Below are positions 25,934 to 35,418 of a stretch of DNA of 64,000 nucleotides, one piece after another (the first letter of the stretch is position 1; each line of letters opens with the position of its first letter). The stretch comes from Aquibium oceanicum (GTDB lineage Bacteria > Pseudomonadota > Alphaproteobacteria > Rhizobiales > Rhizobiaceae), in NCBI RefSeq assembly GCF_001889605.1, contig NZ_CP018171.1, positions 3,556,501 to 3,620,500 of the forward strand. Reading direction: 5' to 3'. The position numbers and the translations under genes were made by a program. The notes beneath the pieces were generated by a model. That model was not told the origin of the DNA, made no database searches, and saw nothing but the letters and a program-made list of their open reading frames with translations.

Positions 25934-28075
25934 TCAGCTGTGCGCGAGCACTGCCAGCAGCAGGAGCGCCATGATGTTGGTGATCTTGATGGCCGGGTTC
26001 ACGGCCGGCCCGGCGGTATCCTTGTAGGGATCGCCGACCGTGTCGCCGGTCACCGAGGCCTTGTGGGCCTCGCTGCCCTTGACGTGCTTGACCCCGTCCT
26101 TGTCGATGAAGCCGTCCTCGAAGGACTTCTTGGCGTTGTCCCAGGCGCCGCCGCCCGAAGTCATCGAGATGGCCACGAAGAGGCCGTTGACGATGACACC
26201 GAGCAACGAGGCGCCGAGCGCCGCGAAGGCCGAGGCCTTGGAGCCGGAGATCAGGAGCACGCCGAAGTACACCACCAGCGGCGCCAGGACCGGCAGCAGC
26301 GAGGGGATGATCATCTCCCGGATCGCGGCTTTGGTCAGCATGTCCACCGCGCGGGCATAGTCCGGACGGTCCTTGCCTTCCATGATGCCCGGCTTCTCGC
26401 GGAACTGCCGGCGAACCTCCTCCACGACCGCCCCCGCAGCGCGGCCGACCGCCGTCATGGCGATGCCGCCGAAGAGATACGGGATCAGTCCGCCGAAGAT
26501 CAGGCCCGCCACCACGTAGGGATTGGAGAGCGAGAATGACACGTTCTCCATGCCCGCGAAGTAGGGGTAGGTCTCGCTGTTGGCCATGAAGAATTCGAGG
26601 TCGTAGGAATAGGCCGCGAACAGCACCAGCGCGCCGAGGCCGGCCGAACCGATCGCGTATCCCTTGGTGACCGCCTTTGTGGTGTTGCCCACCGCGTCGA
26701 GCGCGTCGGTCGACTGACGCACCTCCTTGGGCAGGCCCGACATCTCGGCGATGCCGCCCGCATTGTCGGTCACCGGGCCGAAAGCGTCGAGCGCCACGAT
26801 CATGCCGGCAAGCCCGAGCATGGTCGTCACCGCGATCGCGGTGCCGAAGAGGCCGGCGAGCTGGTAGGTGACGATGATGCCGCCGACGATGACGGTGGCC
26901 GGCAGCGCGGTGGCTTCGAGCGACACGGCCAGGCCCTGGATGACGTTGGTACCATGGCCGCTCACAGACGCCTGCGCGATCGAGTTCACCGGGCGCTTGT
27001 TGGTGCCGGTGTAGTATTCGGTGATGACGACGATCAGCCCCGTCACGATCAGGCCGACGATGCCGCAGACGAACAGGTAGGTGCCGTTGACGGCCACGCC
27101 GCCGCCCACCCCGATATCGCCCCAGCCGACCGTCAGCGAGGTCGCGCCGCCCAGCCCGATGATGGAGAGCAGGCCGGTCACGATCAGGCCCTTGTAGAGG
27201 GCGCCCATGATGGAGCCGTTGGAGCCGAGCTTGACGAAGAAGGTGCCGATGATCGACGTGATGATGCAGGCCCCGCAGATGGCGAGCGGGTAGAGCATGA
27301 CGCTGCCCAGGATGGCGGTGCCGCCGAAGAAGATCGCGCCAAGCACCATTGTCGCCACGACCGTGACGGCGTAGGTTTCGAACAGGTCGGCGGCCATGCC
27401 GGCGCAGTCGCCGACGTTGTCGCCTACGTTGTCGGCGATGGTCGCCGGATTGCGCGGATCGTCCTCGGGAATGCCGGCTTCCACCTTGCCCACGAGATCG
27501 CCGCCCACGTCGGCGCCCTTGGTGAAGATGCCGCCGCCCAGGCGCGCGAAGATGGAGATCAGCGAGGCGCCGAAGCCGAGCGCCACGAGCGCGTCGATGA
27601 CCGCCCGATCGTTCGGGGCGAGGCCGAGCACGCCGATCAGCACCCAATAGTAGACGGCGACGCCGAGCAGGGCGAGGCCGGCGACCAGCATTCCGGTGAT
27701 GGCGCCCGACTTGAAGGCGATGTCGAGACCCGCCGCCAGGCTGTTGGAAGCTGCCTGCGCGGTGCGCACGTTGGCGCGCACCGACACGTGCATGCCGATG
27801 AAGCCGGCGGCGCCCGACAGCACGGCGCCGATCAGGAAGCCGATCGCCGCCAGTCCGCTGAGAAGCCACCAGGCGAGCAGCAGCACCACGACGCCGACGA
27901 TGGCGATCGTCGTGTACTGGCGGGTGAGATAGGCTTGCGCGCCCTCACGGATCGCGCCGGCGATTTCCTGCATGCGCGCATTGCCCTGGTCGGCCGCAAG
28001 GACCGACTGCGTCGCCCAGATGGCGTACACGATGGAGAGCGCGCCGCAGAGAATGACGACATAAAGTATTGTCAT
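25934..28075 (-). CDS. hppA: Membrane-bound proton-pumping pyrophosphatase, K+-independent type
   Basis: 713 residues, about 16 transmembrane helices. The enzyme hydrolyses pyrophosphate and pumps protons out of the cytoplasm. The pyrophosphate site is visible: [20 protein letters not shown] then [19 protein letters not shown], and the second acidic set near [16 protein letters not shown]. In [18 protein letters not shown] the residue after GNTT is lysine, which marks the potassium-independent class. The ATG at 28075 follows GAGGAA and starts the first helix; the frame runs 38 codons further upstream without support. Single-gene unit ended by the terminator at 25873-25910. Confidence 0.95.
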   Translation of the reverse strand: MTILYVVILCGALSIVYAIWATQSVLAADQGNARMQEIAGAIREGAQAYLTRQYTTIAIVGVVVLLLAWWLLSGLAAIGFLIGAVLSGAAGFIGMHVSVRANVRTAQAASNSLAAGLDIAFKSGAITGMLVAGLALLGVAVYYWVLIGVLGLAPNDRAVIDALVALGFGASLISIFARLGGGIFTKGADVGGDLVGKVEAGIPEDDPRNPATIADNVGDNVGDCAGMAADLFETYAVTVVATMVLGAIFFGGTAILGSVMLYPLAICGACIITSIIGTFFVKLGSNGSIMGALYKGLIVTGLLSIIGLGGATSLTVGWGDIGVGGGVAVNGTYLFVCGIVGLIVTGLIVVITEYYTGTNKRPVNSIAQASVSGHGTNVIQGLAVSLEATALPATVIVGGIIVTYQLAGLFGTAIAVTTMLGLAGMIVALDAFGPVTDNAGGIAEMSGLPKEVRQSTDALDAVGNTTKAVTKGYAIGSAGLGALVLFAAYSYDLEFFMANSETYPYFAGMENVSFSLSNPYVVAGLIFGGLIPYLFGGIAMTAVGRAAGAVVEEVRRQFREKPGIMEGKDRPDYARAVDMLTKAAIREMIIPSLLPVLAPLVVYFGVLLISGSKASAFAALGASLLGVIVNGLFVAISMTSGGGAWDNAKKSFEDGFIDKDGVKHVKGSEAHKASVTGDTVGDPYKDTAGPAVNPAIKITNIMALLLLAVLAHS

Positions 28076-28256
28076 TTGCGGAATTCCTCGATTGGTGGCC
28101 CGAAAGAACCCCTCCCCGGGCCGTTGATGGCAGGCCGGCCGCGCGACGCGGTTTCCGGCCGATCGTCGCGGTGTATGCGAAACGGCCAAGTCAACGTCAA
28201 GGATTTGTTATGGTTTTGCCCGGCTTTCGTCACGAAGCGGGCCGAAGCGCGGGCGT

Positions 28257-29480
28257 TCAGGCGTGGCTTTCGATCTTGCGGCCCGCGGAAAGCCTCAACC
28301 AGACGAGTGCGACCAGGCAAAGGGCGGCGACCGGGAATATGACCCAGTTCAGCATATCCCATCCCCAGTGGTTGTAGACCTGACCCGACATCAGCGATCC
28401 GAAGGCCACCGAGCCGAAGAGCAGGAAATCGTGGATGCCCGAAATCTTGCCCTTCTCGGATTCGCGGTAGCACTCCGAAACCATGGCCGTCGCACCGATG
28501 AAGCCGAAGTTCCAGCCGATGCCGAGCAGGATCAGCGCCGTCCAGAACTGCCACAGCGCGATGCCGGAGAGTGCGACCAGGCCGCATCCGATGAGAAGCA
28601 GCAGGCCTGTCGCGACCACGTTTTCCTTGCCGAAGCGCGCGATGAGGCGCCCGGTGAAGAAGCTCGGCGCGAACATCGCCATCACGTGCCAGGAGATGCC
28701 GAGTGCCGCCTCGTCGGGCGAGAAGCCGCAGCCCACCATGGCGAGCGGCGCACCGGTCATGACGAAGCTCATCAGAGCGTAGGAACCGATGGCGCACAGG
28801 AGCGCCACGACGAAACGCGGCTGGGAAAGGATTTCGCCGAGCGGCCGCGCCGGTTCGGCGCCCGCCACCACCGGCTTCGGCCGTTTGTCGTGCAGGCGCA
28901 GGAAGGAGAGGATGACGGCGCCGATCGCCGCCAGACCGATGATGGCGGCGAAAGAACCTGCGAACATCACCGGGGCGAAGAGTTCGCGCGAGAAGATCAC
29001 CACCTGCGGCCCGACGATTGCCATGGCGACGCCGCCGGTGAGCACCGTCGAGATGGCGCGCGCCTTGTAGGTCGATGGTGCGTTGTCGGCCGCCGCGAAC
29101 CGGTACTGCTGCACGGAGGCGCCGCCGAAGCCGATGACCAGCAGCCCGGCGGCGAAAAGCCAGAACTCGCCGCGGAAGAGGCCGAGCGTAGCGATCGCGC
29201 CGCCGAGCGCCGTCGCCAAGGTGCCGGAGACGAAGGCATTGCGCTGCCCGACATTGCGCACCAGCGCCGCGAGCGGCAGGGCGCCGAGTGCGACGCCGAT
29301 ATTGTAGGCCGTGATCGGAGCGGTCGCGAGCGACTTGTCGGCGTCGAGCAGGTAGTATCCCGCCAGTCCGCCGGTCGAGATGGAGATCGGGGCTGCGGAG
29401 CCCACTATGGCGCTGGCGCAGGCGAGGATGATCGCGGTGCGCCGCGCCTCCTTCTGCTGCGTCTCGAGCGACGCTGTCAC
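28257..29480 (-). CDS. MFS transporter
   Basis: 407 residues, about 12 hydrophobic helices, no signal peptide. Loop motifs such as [13 protein letters not shown] (between helices 2 and 3) and a long central loop with [11 protein letters not shown] fit a major facilitator. No specific substrate motif is recognisable. The GTG start at 29480 overlaps the nusB stop (GTGA), so it is the last gene of the nrdR-rib-nusB operon; a riboflavin-pathway link is possible but not shown. Confidence 0.82.
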   Translation of the reverse strand: MTASLETQQKEARRTAIILACASAIVGSAAPISISTGGLAGYYLLDADKSLATAPITAYNIGVALGALPLAALVRNVGQRNAFVSGTLATALGGAIATLGLFRGEFWLFAAGLLVIGFGGASVQQYRFAAADNAPSTYKARAISTVLTGGVAMAIVGPQVVIFSRELFAPVMFAGSFAAIIGLAAIGAVILSFLRLHDKRPKPVVAGAEPARPLGEILSQPRFVVALLCAIGSYALMSFVMTGAPLAMVGCGFSPDEAALGISWHVMAMFAPSFFTGRLIARFGKENVVATGLLLLIGCGLVALSGIALWQFWTALILLGIGWNFGFIGATAMVSECYRESEKGKISGIHDFLLFGSVAFGSLMSGQVYNHWGWDMLNWVIFPVAALCLVALVWLRLSAGRKIESHA

Positions 29481-30001
29481 TGGGCGTCCTGGCCGCGGCC
29501 TTCGCCGCGGATGCGCCGGGCGACGCGGTCGAGCACGGCGTTGACCAGCCGCGGCTCCTCCTCCTCATAGAAGGCCTTGGCGATGTCGACATACTCCGAC
29601 ACGATCACCGCCACCGGCACGTCGCGCCGCTCCATCAGCTCGTAGACCCCGGCGCGCATGATCGCGCGCAACGTCGAGTCCAGGCGAGACAGCGGCCAGT
29701 CCTCGGTGAGCGCGTCGTGGATGACCGGATCGATCGTCTTCTGGTTCTGCACCACGCCGGCCAGGATCGACCGAAACCACTGTGCGTCGGCCTCGCGATA
29801 GACGGCGCCGTCGATCTCCTTGCCGAGCCGGAAGGATTCATACTCCGCGGTGATCTCGAGCAGCCCGCTGCCGGCCACGTCCATCTGATAGAGCGCCTGC
29901 ACGGCGGCCAGACGCGCGGCACCGCGCTTGTTGGCCTGCCGGGGCGCCCGATCGTCGCCGCTGGTCGCCTCCTTCACGGGATCAGGCTCCGAGCTGTCCA
30001 C
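29477..30001 (-). CDS. nusB: Transcription antitermination factor NusB
   Basis: 174 residues. NusB binds boxA RNA with S10/NusE in rRNA antitermination. Family stretches: [40 protein letters not shown] and [20 protein letters not shown]. The start at GTG 30001 overlaps the end of ribH by 20 bases; a GTG at 29977, with GGAG nine bases upstream and beyond the ribH stop, is an equally good choice. The ribH-nusB order is conserved in many bacteria. Confidence 0.93.
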   Translation of the reverse strand: MDSSEPDPVKEATSGDDRAPRQANKRGAARLAAVQALYQMDVAGSGLLEITAEYESFRLGKEIDGAVYREADAQWFRSILAGVVQNQKTIDPVIHDALTEDWPLSRLDSTLRAIMRAGVYELMERRDVPVAVIVSEYVDIAKAFYEEEEPRLVNAVLDRVARRIRGEGRGQDAQ

Positions 30002-30434
30002 GGATGGCGATCATGGTCAGCGCGGCGCGCGCCGCGAAGCCGCCCTTGTCGCCCTCGGTTTTCCTGGCACGGGCCCAGGCCTGGGCCTCGTTCTCGACCG
30101 TGATGATGCCGTTGCCGATCGCCAGCGCCTCGTCGACCGCGAGGTTCATCAGCGCACGCGCCGATTCATTGGCGACGATATCGAAGTGGTGCGTCTCGCC
30201 GCGGATCACGCAGCCGAGCGCGACGAAGCCGTCGTACTCGGTGCCGTCGTCCTCGGCGTCGAGCGCGAAGGCAATGACCGCCGGCACCTCGAGCGCGCCG
30301 GGAGCGCTGATGACGTCGTAGGTCGCGCCGGCTTCGTCCAGCGCGGCCTTGGCGCCTTCCAGGAGCGCGTCCGCCAGTCCGTCATAGTAACGGGCCTCCA
30401 CGATGAGGAGGTGGGGTTTTGAGGACGAGGCCAT
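29982..30434 (-). CDS. ribH: 6,7-dimethyl-8-ribityllumazine synthase
   Basis: 150 residues. Condenses the ribityl-uracil intermediate with dihydroxybutanone phosphate to form the lumazine that riboflavin synthase uses. Motifs: [31 protein letters not shown], and [20 protein letters not shown] with the catalytic histidine. Lies 90 bases after ribE and overlaps nusB. Confidence 0.95.
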   Translation of the reverse strand: MASSSKPHLLIVEARYYDGLADALLEGAKAALDEAGATYDVISAPGALEVPAVIAFALDAEDDGTEYDGFVALGCVIRGETHHFDIVANESARALMNLAVDEALAIGNGIITVENEAQAWARARKTEGDKGGFAARAALTMIAIRGQLGA

Positions 30435-30524
30435 GAATATCTCCGAATGAGCCGGTCACTTAGGCCGATCGGCGCGGAACGGCAAGGCGCAGTTTGACGC
30501 GAGGAGGGCTTTCTTGCCGGTCCG

Positions 30525-31142
30525 CTACAGTCCCTGCGCCGCCGCCTCGGCGAGCCGGGCCGCGTAGCGCGCCATGGTGTCGATTTCGAGATTGACCTCG
30601 TCGCCTATCGACCGCTCGCCCCATGTCGTCACCGAAAGCGAATGCTGGATCAGGAGCACGTCGAAGCGGGCGCCCTCGACATTGTTGACCGTCAGCGACG
30701 TGCCGTCGAGGGCCACCGAGCCCTTCGGCGCGATGAAGCGGGCGAGCTCCTTCGGTGCTTCCAGCGTGAAGCGCACCGCGTCGCCCTCCTCTTTGCGCGC
30801 GACGATTGTGGCGGTTCCGTCGGCATGGCCAGACACGATATGGCCGCCGAGCTCGTCGCCGACCTTGAGCGCCCGTTCCAGGTTGATGCGAGTTCCCTTG
30901 TCCCAAGTCCGCGCGGTCGTCAGGCGCAGCGCCTCCTCCCAGGCCTCGACCTCGAACCAGCGGGCGTTGGAGCCCGCCTCGGGCAGCGCCACCACCGTGA
31001 GGCAGACGCCGGAACAGGCGATGGAGGCTCCGATGTCGATGCCAGCGGGATCGTAGGCGGTCTCAACGCGCAGCCGCACGCCTTCGTTGAGCAGGCGGAC
31101 GTCGGCCACGGTCCCGACGTCGGTGACGATCCCGGTGAACAT
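30525..31142 (-). CDS. ribE: Riboflavin synthase, alpha subunit
   Basis: 205 residues with the two lumazine-binding repeats: MFTGIVTDVGTVADV with IDIGASIACSGVCLTVV, and RALKVGDELGGHIVSGHADG with GSVALDGTSLTVNNVEG. Dismutates two lumazine molecules into riboflavin and the ribityl-uracil. Its ATG shares one base with the ribD stop (TGATG), so the two are translated together. Confidence 0.94.
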   Translation of the reverse strand: MFTGIVTDVGTVADVRLLNEGVRLRVETAYDPAGIDIGASIACSGVCLTVVALPEAGSNARWFEVEAWEEALRLTTARTWDKGTRINLERALKVGDELGGHIVSGHADGTATIVARKEEGDAVRFTLEAPKELARFIAPKGSVALDGTSLTVNNVEGARFDVLLIQHSLSVTTWGERSIGDEVNLEIDTMARYAARLAEAAAQGL

Positions 31143-32272
31143 CAGGAACTCCTCTCGTATTCAATGAGCCGGTCCTCGCCGAAGCGGCTTTCCGCCGTTG
31201 CGCGGAATTCGGCAGGCACGGTTGCCTCGTGGACCGGCGAGGCTATGCCGCCCTCGCCCACGGTCGCGGCCCCCTTGAACAGCAGGAGCCGGTCGACCAG
31301 ACCGGCATCGAGGAAACGGCGGGCGGTCTCGGCGCCACCCTCCAGGAAAACGCTCTTGATCCCGAGCACGCCCAGCATGCGCAGGATCTCGCGGGGCTCC
31401 ATGCGGCCGCGATAGTCGGAGGCGATGGTGTGGAGGCCGGCGCCCTTGCGGCGCAGGAGGTCGAGCGAACGGCGCGGCGCCTTTTCGGTCGTCAGCACCA
31501 GCGTGCTTCCCGGCCGGCCGGACAGCATCCGCGCGGTGTCAGGCAGGCGCGCCAGCGGATCGACGACGACGCGCAGCGGCGACCTGTCTTCAAGCTCCGG
31601 CAGCCGCACGGTGAGCAGGGGATCGTCTTCGATGGCGGTGCCGACGCCGACCATCACGGCCTCGTGCTCCAGCCGCATGGTCTGGACGGCGGTGCGGGCG
31701 AGCGGGCCGGTGATGGCGACTTGGCCCTCGCCCTTGCGGCCCAGCATCCCGTCGGCCGAGACCGCGAGCTTGAGGGTGAGGAACGGGCGGCCCCTGGCCT
31801 TCAGCGACAGGAACCCGGCCATGGCGCGGCGCGCCTCGCCCTCCATGCAGCCGGTGACGACTTCGATGCCGGCCTTGCGCAGGATCGCGACGCCGCGCCC
31901 CGTGACGCGGGGGTCCGGGTCGAGCGTCGCGATGACGACGCGCGCCACGCCGGCCGACACGAGCGCGTCGGCGCAGGGCGGTGCGCGGCCGATGTGGGAG
32001 CAGGGTTCGAGCGTGGCGTAGGCGGTGGCGCCGCGGGCGGCATCGCCGGCCTCGGCCAACGCCTGGAGTTCCGCATGCGGCCTGCCGCCGGGTGCCGTCA
32101 CGCCGCGGCCGACGATCACCGGGCCGCCCTGGCCGGTGCGTACCACCAGCGCGCCGACCGAGGGGTTTTCGGCGGTCAGGCCGAGGTGGCGGAAGGAGAG
32201 GCGGATGGCCGCCGCCATGAATCGGCGGTCGGTTTCCTCCTGCGGCTGATCGACCGGAGAATAGGTTGCCAT
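31142..32272 (-). CDS. ribD: Bifunctional pyrimidine deaminase/reductase RibD
   Basis: 376 residues. The N-terminal cytidine-deaminase-fold domain has the zinc site GGRPHAELQAL and EPCSHIGRAPPCADAL; the C-terminal reductase domain (from about residue 145: PFLTLKLAVSADGMLG, FLEGGAETARRFLDAGLVD) uses NADPH. It performs steps two and three of riboflavin synthesis. ATG 32272 lies four bases after the nrdR stop; the frame is open further upstream inside nrdR, but the family start (DRRFMAAAIRLS) supports 32272. Confidence 0.94.
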   Translation of the reverse strand: MATYSPVDQPQEETDRRFMAAAIRLSFRHLGLTAENPSVGALVVRTGQGGPVIVGRGVTAPGGRPHAELQALAEAGDAARGATAYATLEPCSHIGRAPPCADALVSAGVARVVIATLDPDPRVTGRGVAILRKAGIEVVTGCMEGEARRAMAGFLSLKARGRPFLTLKLAVSADGMLGRKGEGQVAITGPLARTAVQTMRLEHEAVMVGVGTAIEDDPLLTVRLPELEDRSPLRVVVDPLARLPDTARMLSGRPGSTLVLTTEKAPRRSLDLLRRKGAGLHTIASDYRGRMEPREILRMLGVLGIKSVFLEGGAETARRFLDAGLVDRLLLFKGAATVGEGGIASPVHEATVPAEFRATAESRFGEDRLIEYERSS

Positions 32273-32276
32273 GGGC

Positions 32277-32750
32277 CTACTGCGCGTCGCCGTCGCGGCC
32301 CTCGCCGCCGAGCTCGCCCAGAAGCTCCTGGAAGTCGCGGGCCTCGCGAAAATTGCGGTAGACCGAGGCGAAGCGGACATAGGCGACGTCGTCGAGCGAT
32401 TTCAGGGCTTCCATCACCAGCCGGCCGACCTCGCTGGAGGCGACCTCGGCCTCGCCGGAGCTTTCGAGCTGGCGCACGATGCCGGAGACCGCGCGGTCGA
32501 TGCGGGCGGGCTCGACGTTGCGCTTGCGCAGCGCGATGTCGAAGGAGCGCTGCAGCTTGTCGCGGTCGAAGGGCGTCTTGCGGCCGGACTTCTTGACCAC
32601 GACGAGTTCGCGCAGCTGCACCCGCTCGAACGTGGTGAAGCGGCCGCCGCAATCCGGGCAGACCCGGCGCCGGCGGATGGCGGCCCCCTCCTCGGCGGGA
32701 CGGGAATCCTTCACCTGCGTGTCTTCGGACTGACAGTAGGGGCAGCGCAT
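32277..32750 (-). CDS. nrdR: Transcriptional repressor NrdR
   Basis: 157 residues. A zinc ribbon ([18 protein letters not shown] and [17 protein letters not shown]) is followed by an ATP-cone (residues ~49-139). NrdR senses dATP/ATP and represses ribonucleotide-reductase genes. It heads the ribD-ribE-ribH-nusB run. In relatives glyA usually stands directly upstream; here about 5.4 kb separates the two. Confidence 0.95.
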   Translation of the reverse strand: MRCPYCQSEDTQVKDSRPAEEGAAIRRRRVCPDCGGRFTTFERVQLRELVVVKKSGRKTPFDRDKLQRSFDIALRKRNVEPARIDRAVSGIVRQLESSGEAEVASSEVGRLVMEALKSLDDVAYVRFASVYRNFREARDFQELLGELGGEGRDGDAQ

Positions 32751-32752
32751 TC

Positions 32753-32792
32753 ACAAAACCTCGTGGACCGCGGGAGGCTTACGAGATTTTGT
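32753..32792. other. Imperfect inverted repeat before nrdR
   Basis: ACAAAACCTCGT (32753-32764) and ACGAGATTTTGT (32781-32792) are complementary at 11 of 12 positions, two bases upstream of the nrdR start codon. On the minus strand the 5' arm lacks a trailing T-run, so it may be a leader hairpin, an operator, or a weak end signal for the gene before it. Confidence 0.35.
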
Positions 32793-32901
32793 CGGGACAG
32801 GGAAGCGCGCGGGCGACGTCATGTCCCGCGCATACGGCATCAACCCCGGCCGCGTCGCGATCGGGAGGAATTGGCGGATTTTTCGCGGCCGCGGCGCCGC
32901 T

Positions 32902-33927
32902 CTACGATGTATCGGGCAGCGCCTCGTGGGCGAAATGGTTCAGGTCGCGCAGGATCTCGTGGATCTCGTGTCTGGGCCGGCGGCTTGCCGCGCAAAACTG
33001 GCCGGGCGGCCGGCCGACGCGCAGCGGCGAGAGGCGACGCCACGCGCCTTGCGCCCGGGCGCGGGCGCGCAGCGCCTGCAGGCGGACGAAGCGGCGGGCC
33101 TGGCGCGGCAGGTCGTCGAGTGCTTCGGCCACCGCCTTGAGCCGCAGCACCAGACGCGTCGCGTCGAGCGGATCGTCGGGCGTCGGCGGCGGCGGCAGGC
33201 GATGCGGCACAGCGTCGCCGAAGGAGAGAATGCGGGGGGCGGCATGCGGCGGCACGGTGCGCGGGCGCGCAGCGCGGGGATTGCGCAGCCGGTCGACGAG
33301 GGGCAGAGCGATAAAGGTGCGCGGGCGGCGCACGGAAGGGACGGCGCGCCGGGGCGCGGGAACGGCGGACGGCGGAAGCACCACGGCAATGCCGAGGCTG
33401 CGCAGGACGGCGACGGCGGCATTGTCCTTCCGCCCGCCGGTGTGCCGTGCCGGCCGCGCGGGCCCGGGCGGCGTCTCGGCCTCGGGGGGCGTCTCGGGCA
33501 GGGTCTTGGCCGCCACGATGACCAGCCGCCGGGCGGCCGATTCGGCCGGGCGCAGCAGGCGCAGCACGGCGCGGTGGAGCCGGCGGGGGAGTGTTGCGGC
33601 AATCGGCGGTCGGCAGTCGGCAGTCGTTGCGGAGCCCTCCCCTGACCGCCCGGGAGCCGGGGACAGTTTACTTTTTTCCGCCTGCGGATCTTCCCGGAGC
33701 GCCGCGCTGTCCGGACGGAAAAAAGTAAACTGTCCCCCGAGGTCCCCCGCCGGGTTCCCGCTGCCTGCGGCAGCGTCCCGGCCTTCTCCGCCTGTTGCCG
33801 TGCCACCGGCACGGCAAATTTGCGCCTCCGGCGCAAACCGACAGTCGAAGCCAGCCATGGCGACGAGCGCGGCCAGCACGCGCCGCAGCGCCGCCCCGTT
33901 CCCCTCGATCACCACCTGCCAGTCCAT
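32902..33927 (-). CDS. Hypothetical protein carrying an in-frame palindromic repeat
   Basis: About 341 residues, rich in Arg, Ala and Pro. The N terminus (MDWQVVIEGNGAALRRVLAA) and the C terminus (HEIHEILRDLNHFAHEALPD) look like conserved protein, and GGAAGG precedes the ATG at 33927. The middle is low-complexity and includes a 79-base palindromic element (33659-33737) read through as QFTFFRPD...EKSKLSPAP. I do not recognise a function; proteins of this kind seem confined to Hyphomicrobiales. The frame is open for 52 more codons upstream, but that part is proline-rich noise. Confidence 0.5.
   Translation of the reverse strand: MDWQVVIEGNGAALRRVLAALVAMAGFDCRFAPEAQICRAGGTATGGEGRDAAAGSGNPAGDLGGQFTFFRPDSAALREDPQAEKSKLSPAPGRSGEGSATTADCRPPIAATLPRRLHRAVLRLLRPAESAARRLVIVAAKTLPETPPEAETPPGPARPARHTGGRKDNAAVAVLRSLGIAVVLPPSAVPAPRRAVPSVRRPRTFIALPLVDRLRNPRAARPRTVPPHAAPRILSFGDAVPHRLPPPPTPDDPLDATRLVLRLKAVAEALDDLPRQARRFVRLQALRARARAQGAWRRLSPLRVGRPPGQFCAASRRPRHEIHEILRDLNHFAHEALPDTS
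33659..33737. repeat. REP-like palindromic element inside a coding gene
   Basis: Two perfect 22-bp inverted arms, GGGGACAGTTTACTTTTTTC(CG) at 33659-33680 and its complement at 33716-33737, surround a 35-base GC-rich loop. The arms are AT-rich blocks in otherwise >70% GC sequence. The GGGACAGTTTAC core is like repeats spread in many bacterial genomes, some mobilised by REP-associated transposases. It keeps the reading frame of the host gene. Confidence 0.75.
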
Positions 33928-34209
33928 CGCCGCCTTCCGTTGGTTTGGGCGGTGGGAGTATGGGGCGGGGTTTTGGGGGTGTGGATGGAAAAGCGGTGGT
34001 CGGGAGTGGGAAGTCGGCAGTCGGGCGAGCGAAATCAGGGGGTGGGGGGGGGGGATGTTTTCGGGAGGAGGAAGTTTGTCCACGCCTGAGGTGGCGGCAG
34101 GAATGGTGTTCGGAGGGCAGAACAGCGCCCCATATCGGCCGGCTAAGGCTGACCCTCATCCGCCTGAGAGCGGACCATGAACCATCAAGGTTTGGTATGG
34201 TCCGAGTGG
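33928..34209. other. G-rich intergenic stretch with a hairpin at the island edge
   Basis: No supported gene. The plus strand is strongly G-rich, with a homopolymer run near 34042-34055. From about 34090 the composition changes towards the AT-richer island. An inverted repeat (GGACCAT, 34172-34178, with ATGGTCC, 34197-34203, and a second short pairing inside) lies seven bases after the end of the ATPase gene. Confidence 0.4.
34172..34203 (-). terminator. Hairpin after the three-gene island, possible terminator
   Basis: The stem GGACCAT/ATGGTCC is extended by ACCA/TGGT after a small bulge. It lies directly downstream of the last island gene on the minus strand. No clear T-run follows, so either it is a weak terminator or it marks the island junction. 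Confidence 0.35.
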
Positions 34210-35418
34210 TTATCCGGCCGCGTCACGCTTCTTTTCAACGATCAAGTGAAGCGCTTGAAGTAGTTGTCCTTGATTTACACGCCTGAGATGAGTGGGTGCG
34301 ACGCTTCGGTCTGTGGTCGCGGCAGTGCGATAGGCATCTTCGAAATCTTCGTCAGATAGAATGGCAGGGAACTTTCCTACCTTCGAACCTGCGCGCTGCC
34401 GCTCGTAAGAGACATAAGTTTCGGCGATACCTTTAACTTCCGACGCGTCAGATATGGCGATCAAATCTGCGCGCGACCCCTCTTCGAAGCCCAACCGCTG
34501 AAACAACGGATAGTTGTAGTCGCGAAGATTCGCTGCTCCTCGTGGAGTTGACGCCGACAACATCAAAAGAGAGTAGCCCTCATCATTACGAATAGCTTCA
34601 TCGAAGAGGTAGCGAAGATCTTGTAGATATCCTTGTATCTTTGCCGCGCTGTATCCACTACCAAAAAGCGTTTCAACTTCATCAAGGCACAGCATTACTC
34701 CAAAAACTATGCCTTTGCTGCGTGCAAACGCAAGCAGCTCTGTCATATTGCGTGTCATCATCGCTGCGCTAGCGAGCCGAGCAAAGACACCTAGGTGACG
34801 CTTTTCTGTATTACTCAGCGCCGCACCTCCAAGCCATTTCTTGGCTAGATCTCTTAGAGGTTCGAACAACATGCGCCCGTCACGATCTGGCGGCATGAAT
34901 CCAGGCCGGCTTGCTCTAAAAAGAAGCTGAAGTACGTTCTTTAGCTCGCCCTGCTTCAATCCATCGAACTCTGCTGCATCTTCGCAACTTCGTATGATTG
35001 CGGTGAGCAGATCATATTCACCGGACAGTTTGGCGGCCTCATCAGCTTCGCGAAGCACCTCCCTTACGAGGTGAGAGGCTGAATTTGATCCAGCCAGGAT
35101 CTCAACGACCGCAAAAGGACGCCCGGAGGTTCGCCGGAACTCCCTCATCAAATACTGACAATGCCGCAAGAAGTGGGTCTTGCCTCCCCCCGTGCTGCCT
35201 TGGACACCCATAGCGCGGCGTTGAGGCTCTTCAGCCAGCATCTCTCGCACGAGGCCGACAAACCGATCCCGTGCGTCGACCTGATTGTATAGCACCTCCT
35301 CAATGATCGTTCGGGCCGCCGGAAACGGATTACGCTTGAAACCGAACCGACCGTAGAAGGGATCATTGTGATCCTTCTGATCAAGCGTCTCGCCGAGAAG
35401 CTCCGCGAGAGACGGCAT
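34210..35418 (-). CDS. AAA-type ATPase of an uncharacterised three-gene island
   Basis: 402 residues. A P-loop (VQGSTGGGKTHFLRH, residues ~72-86) and a Walker B motif (VMLCLDEVETLF, Asp246-Glu247) make it a working ATPase; SLLMLSASTPRG (sensor 1-like) and YPLFQRLGF (arginine-finger-like) follow. The N-terminal DHNDPFYGRFGFKRNPFPAA resembles openings of ORC/ExeA-like AAA proteins. It recalls BREX-type ATP-binding proteins in size but I cannot assign it to one. The ATG at 35418 shares a base with the stop of the PIN gene; a GTG at 35421 is also possible. Base composition is far more AT-rich than the flanks. Confidence 0.75.
   Translation of the reverse strand: MPSLAELLGETLDQKDHNDPFYGRFGFKRNPFPAARTIIEEVLYNQVDARDRFVGLVREMLAEEPQRRAMGVQGSTGGGKTHFLRHCQYLMREFRRTSGRPFAVVEILAGSNSASHLVREVLREADEAAKLSGEYDLLTAIIRSCEDAAEFDGLKQGELKNVLQLLFRASRPGFMPPDRDGRMLFEPLRDLAKKWLGGAALSNTEKRHLGVFARLASAAMMTRNMTELLAFARSKGIVFGVMLCLDEVETLFGSGYSAAKIQGYLQDLRYLFDEAIRNDEGYSLLMLSASTPRGAANLRDYNYPLFQRLGFEEGSRADLIAISDASEVKGIAETYVSYERQRAGSKVGKFPAILSDEDFEDAYRTAATTDRSVAPTHLRRVNQGQLLQALHLIVEKKRDAAG

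Noticed and set aside
26954-28342. Long frame antisense to hppA
   Set aside because: His/Asp-rich mirror of a membrane protein; no homology-like features.
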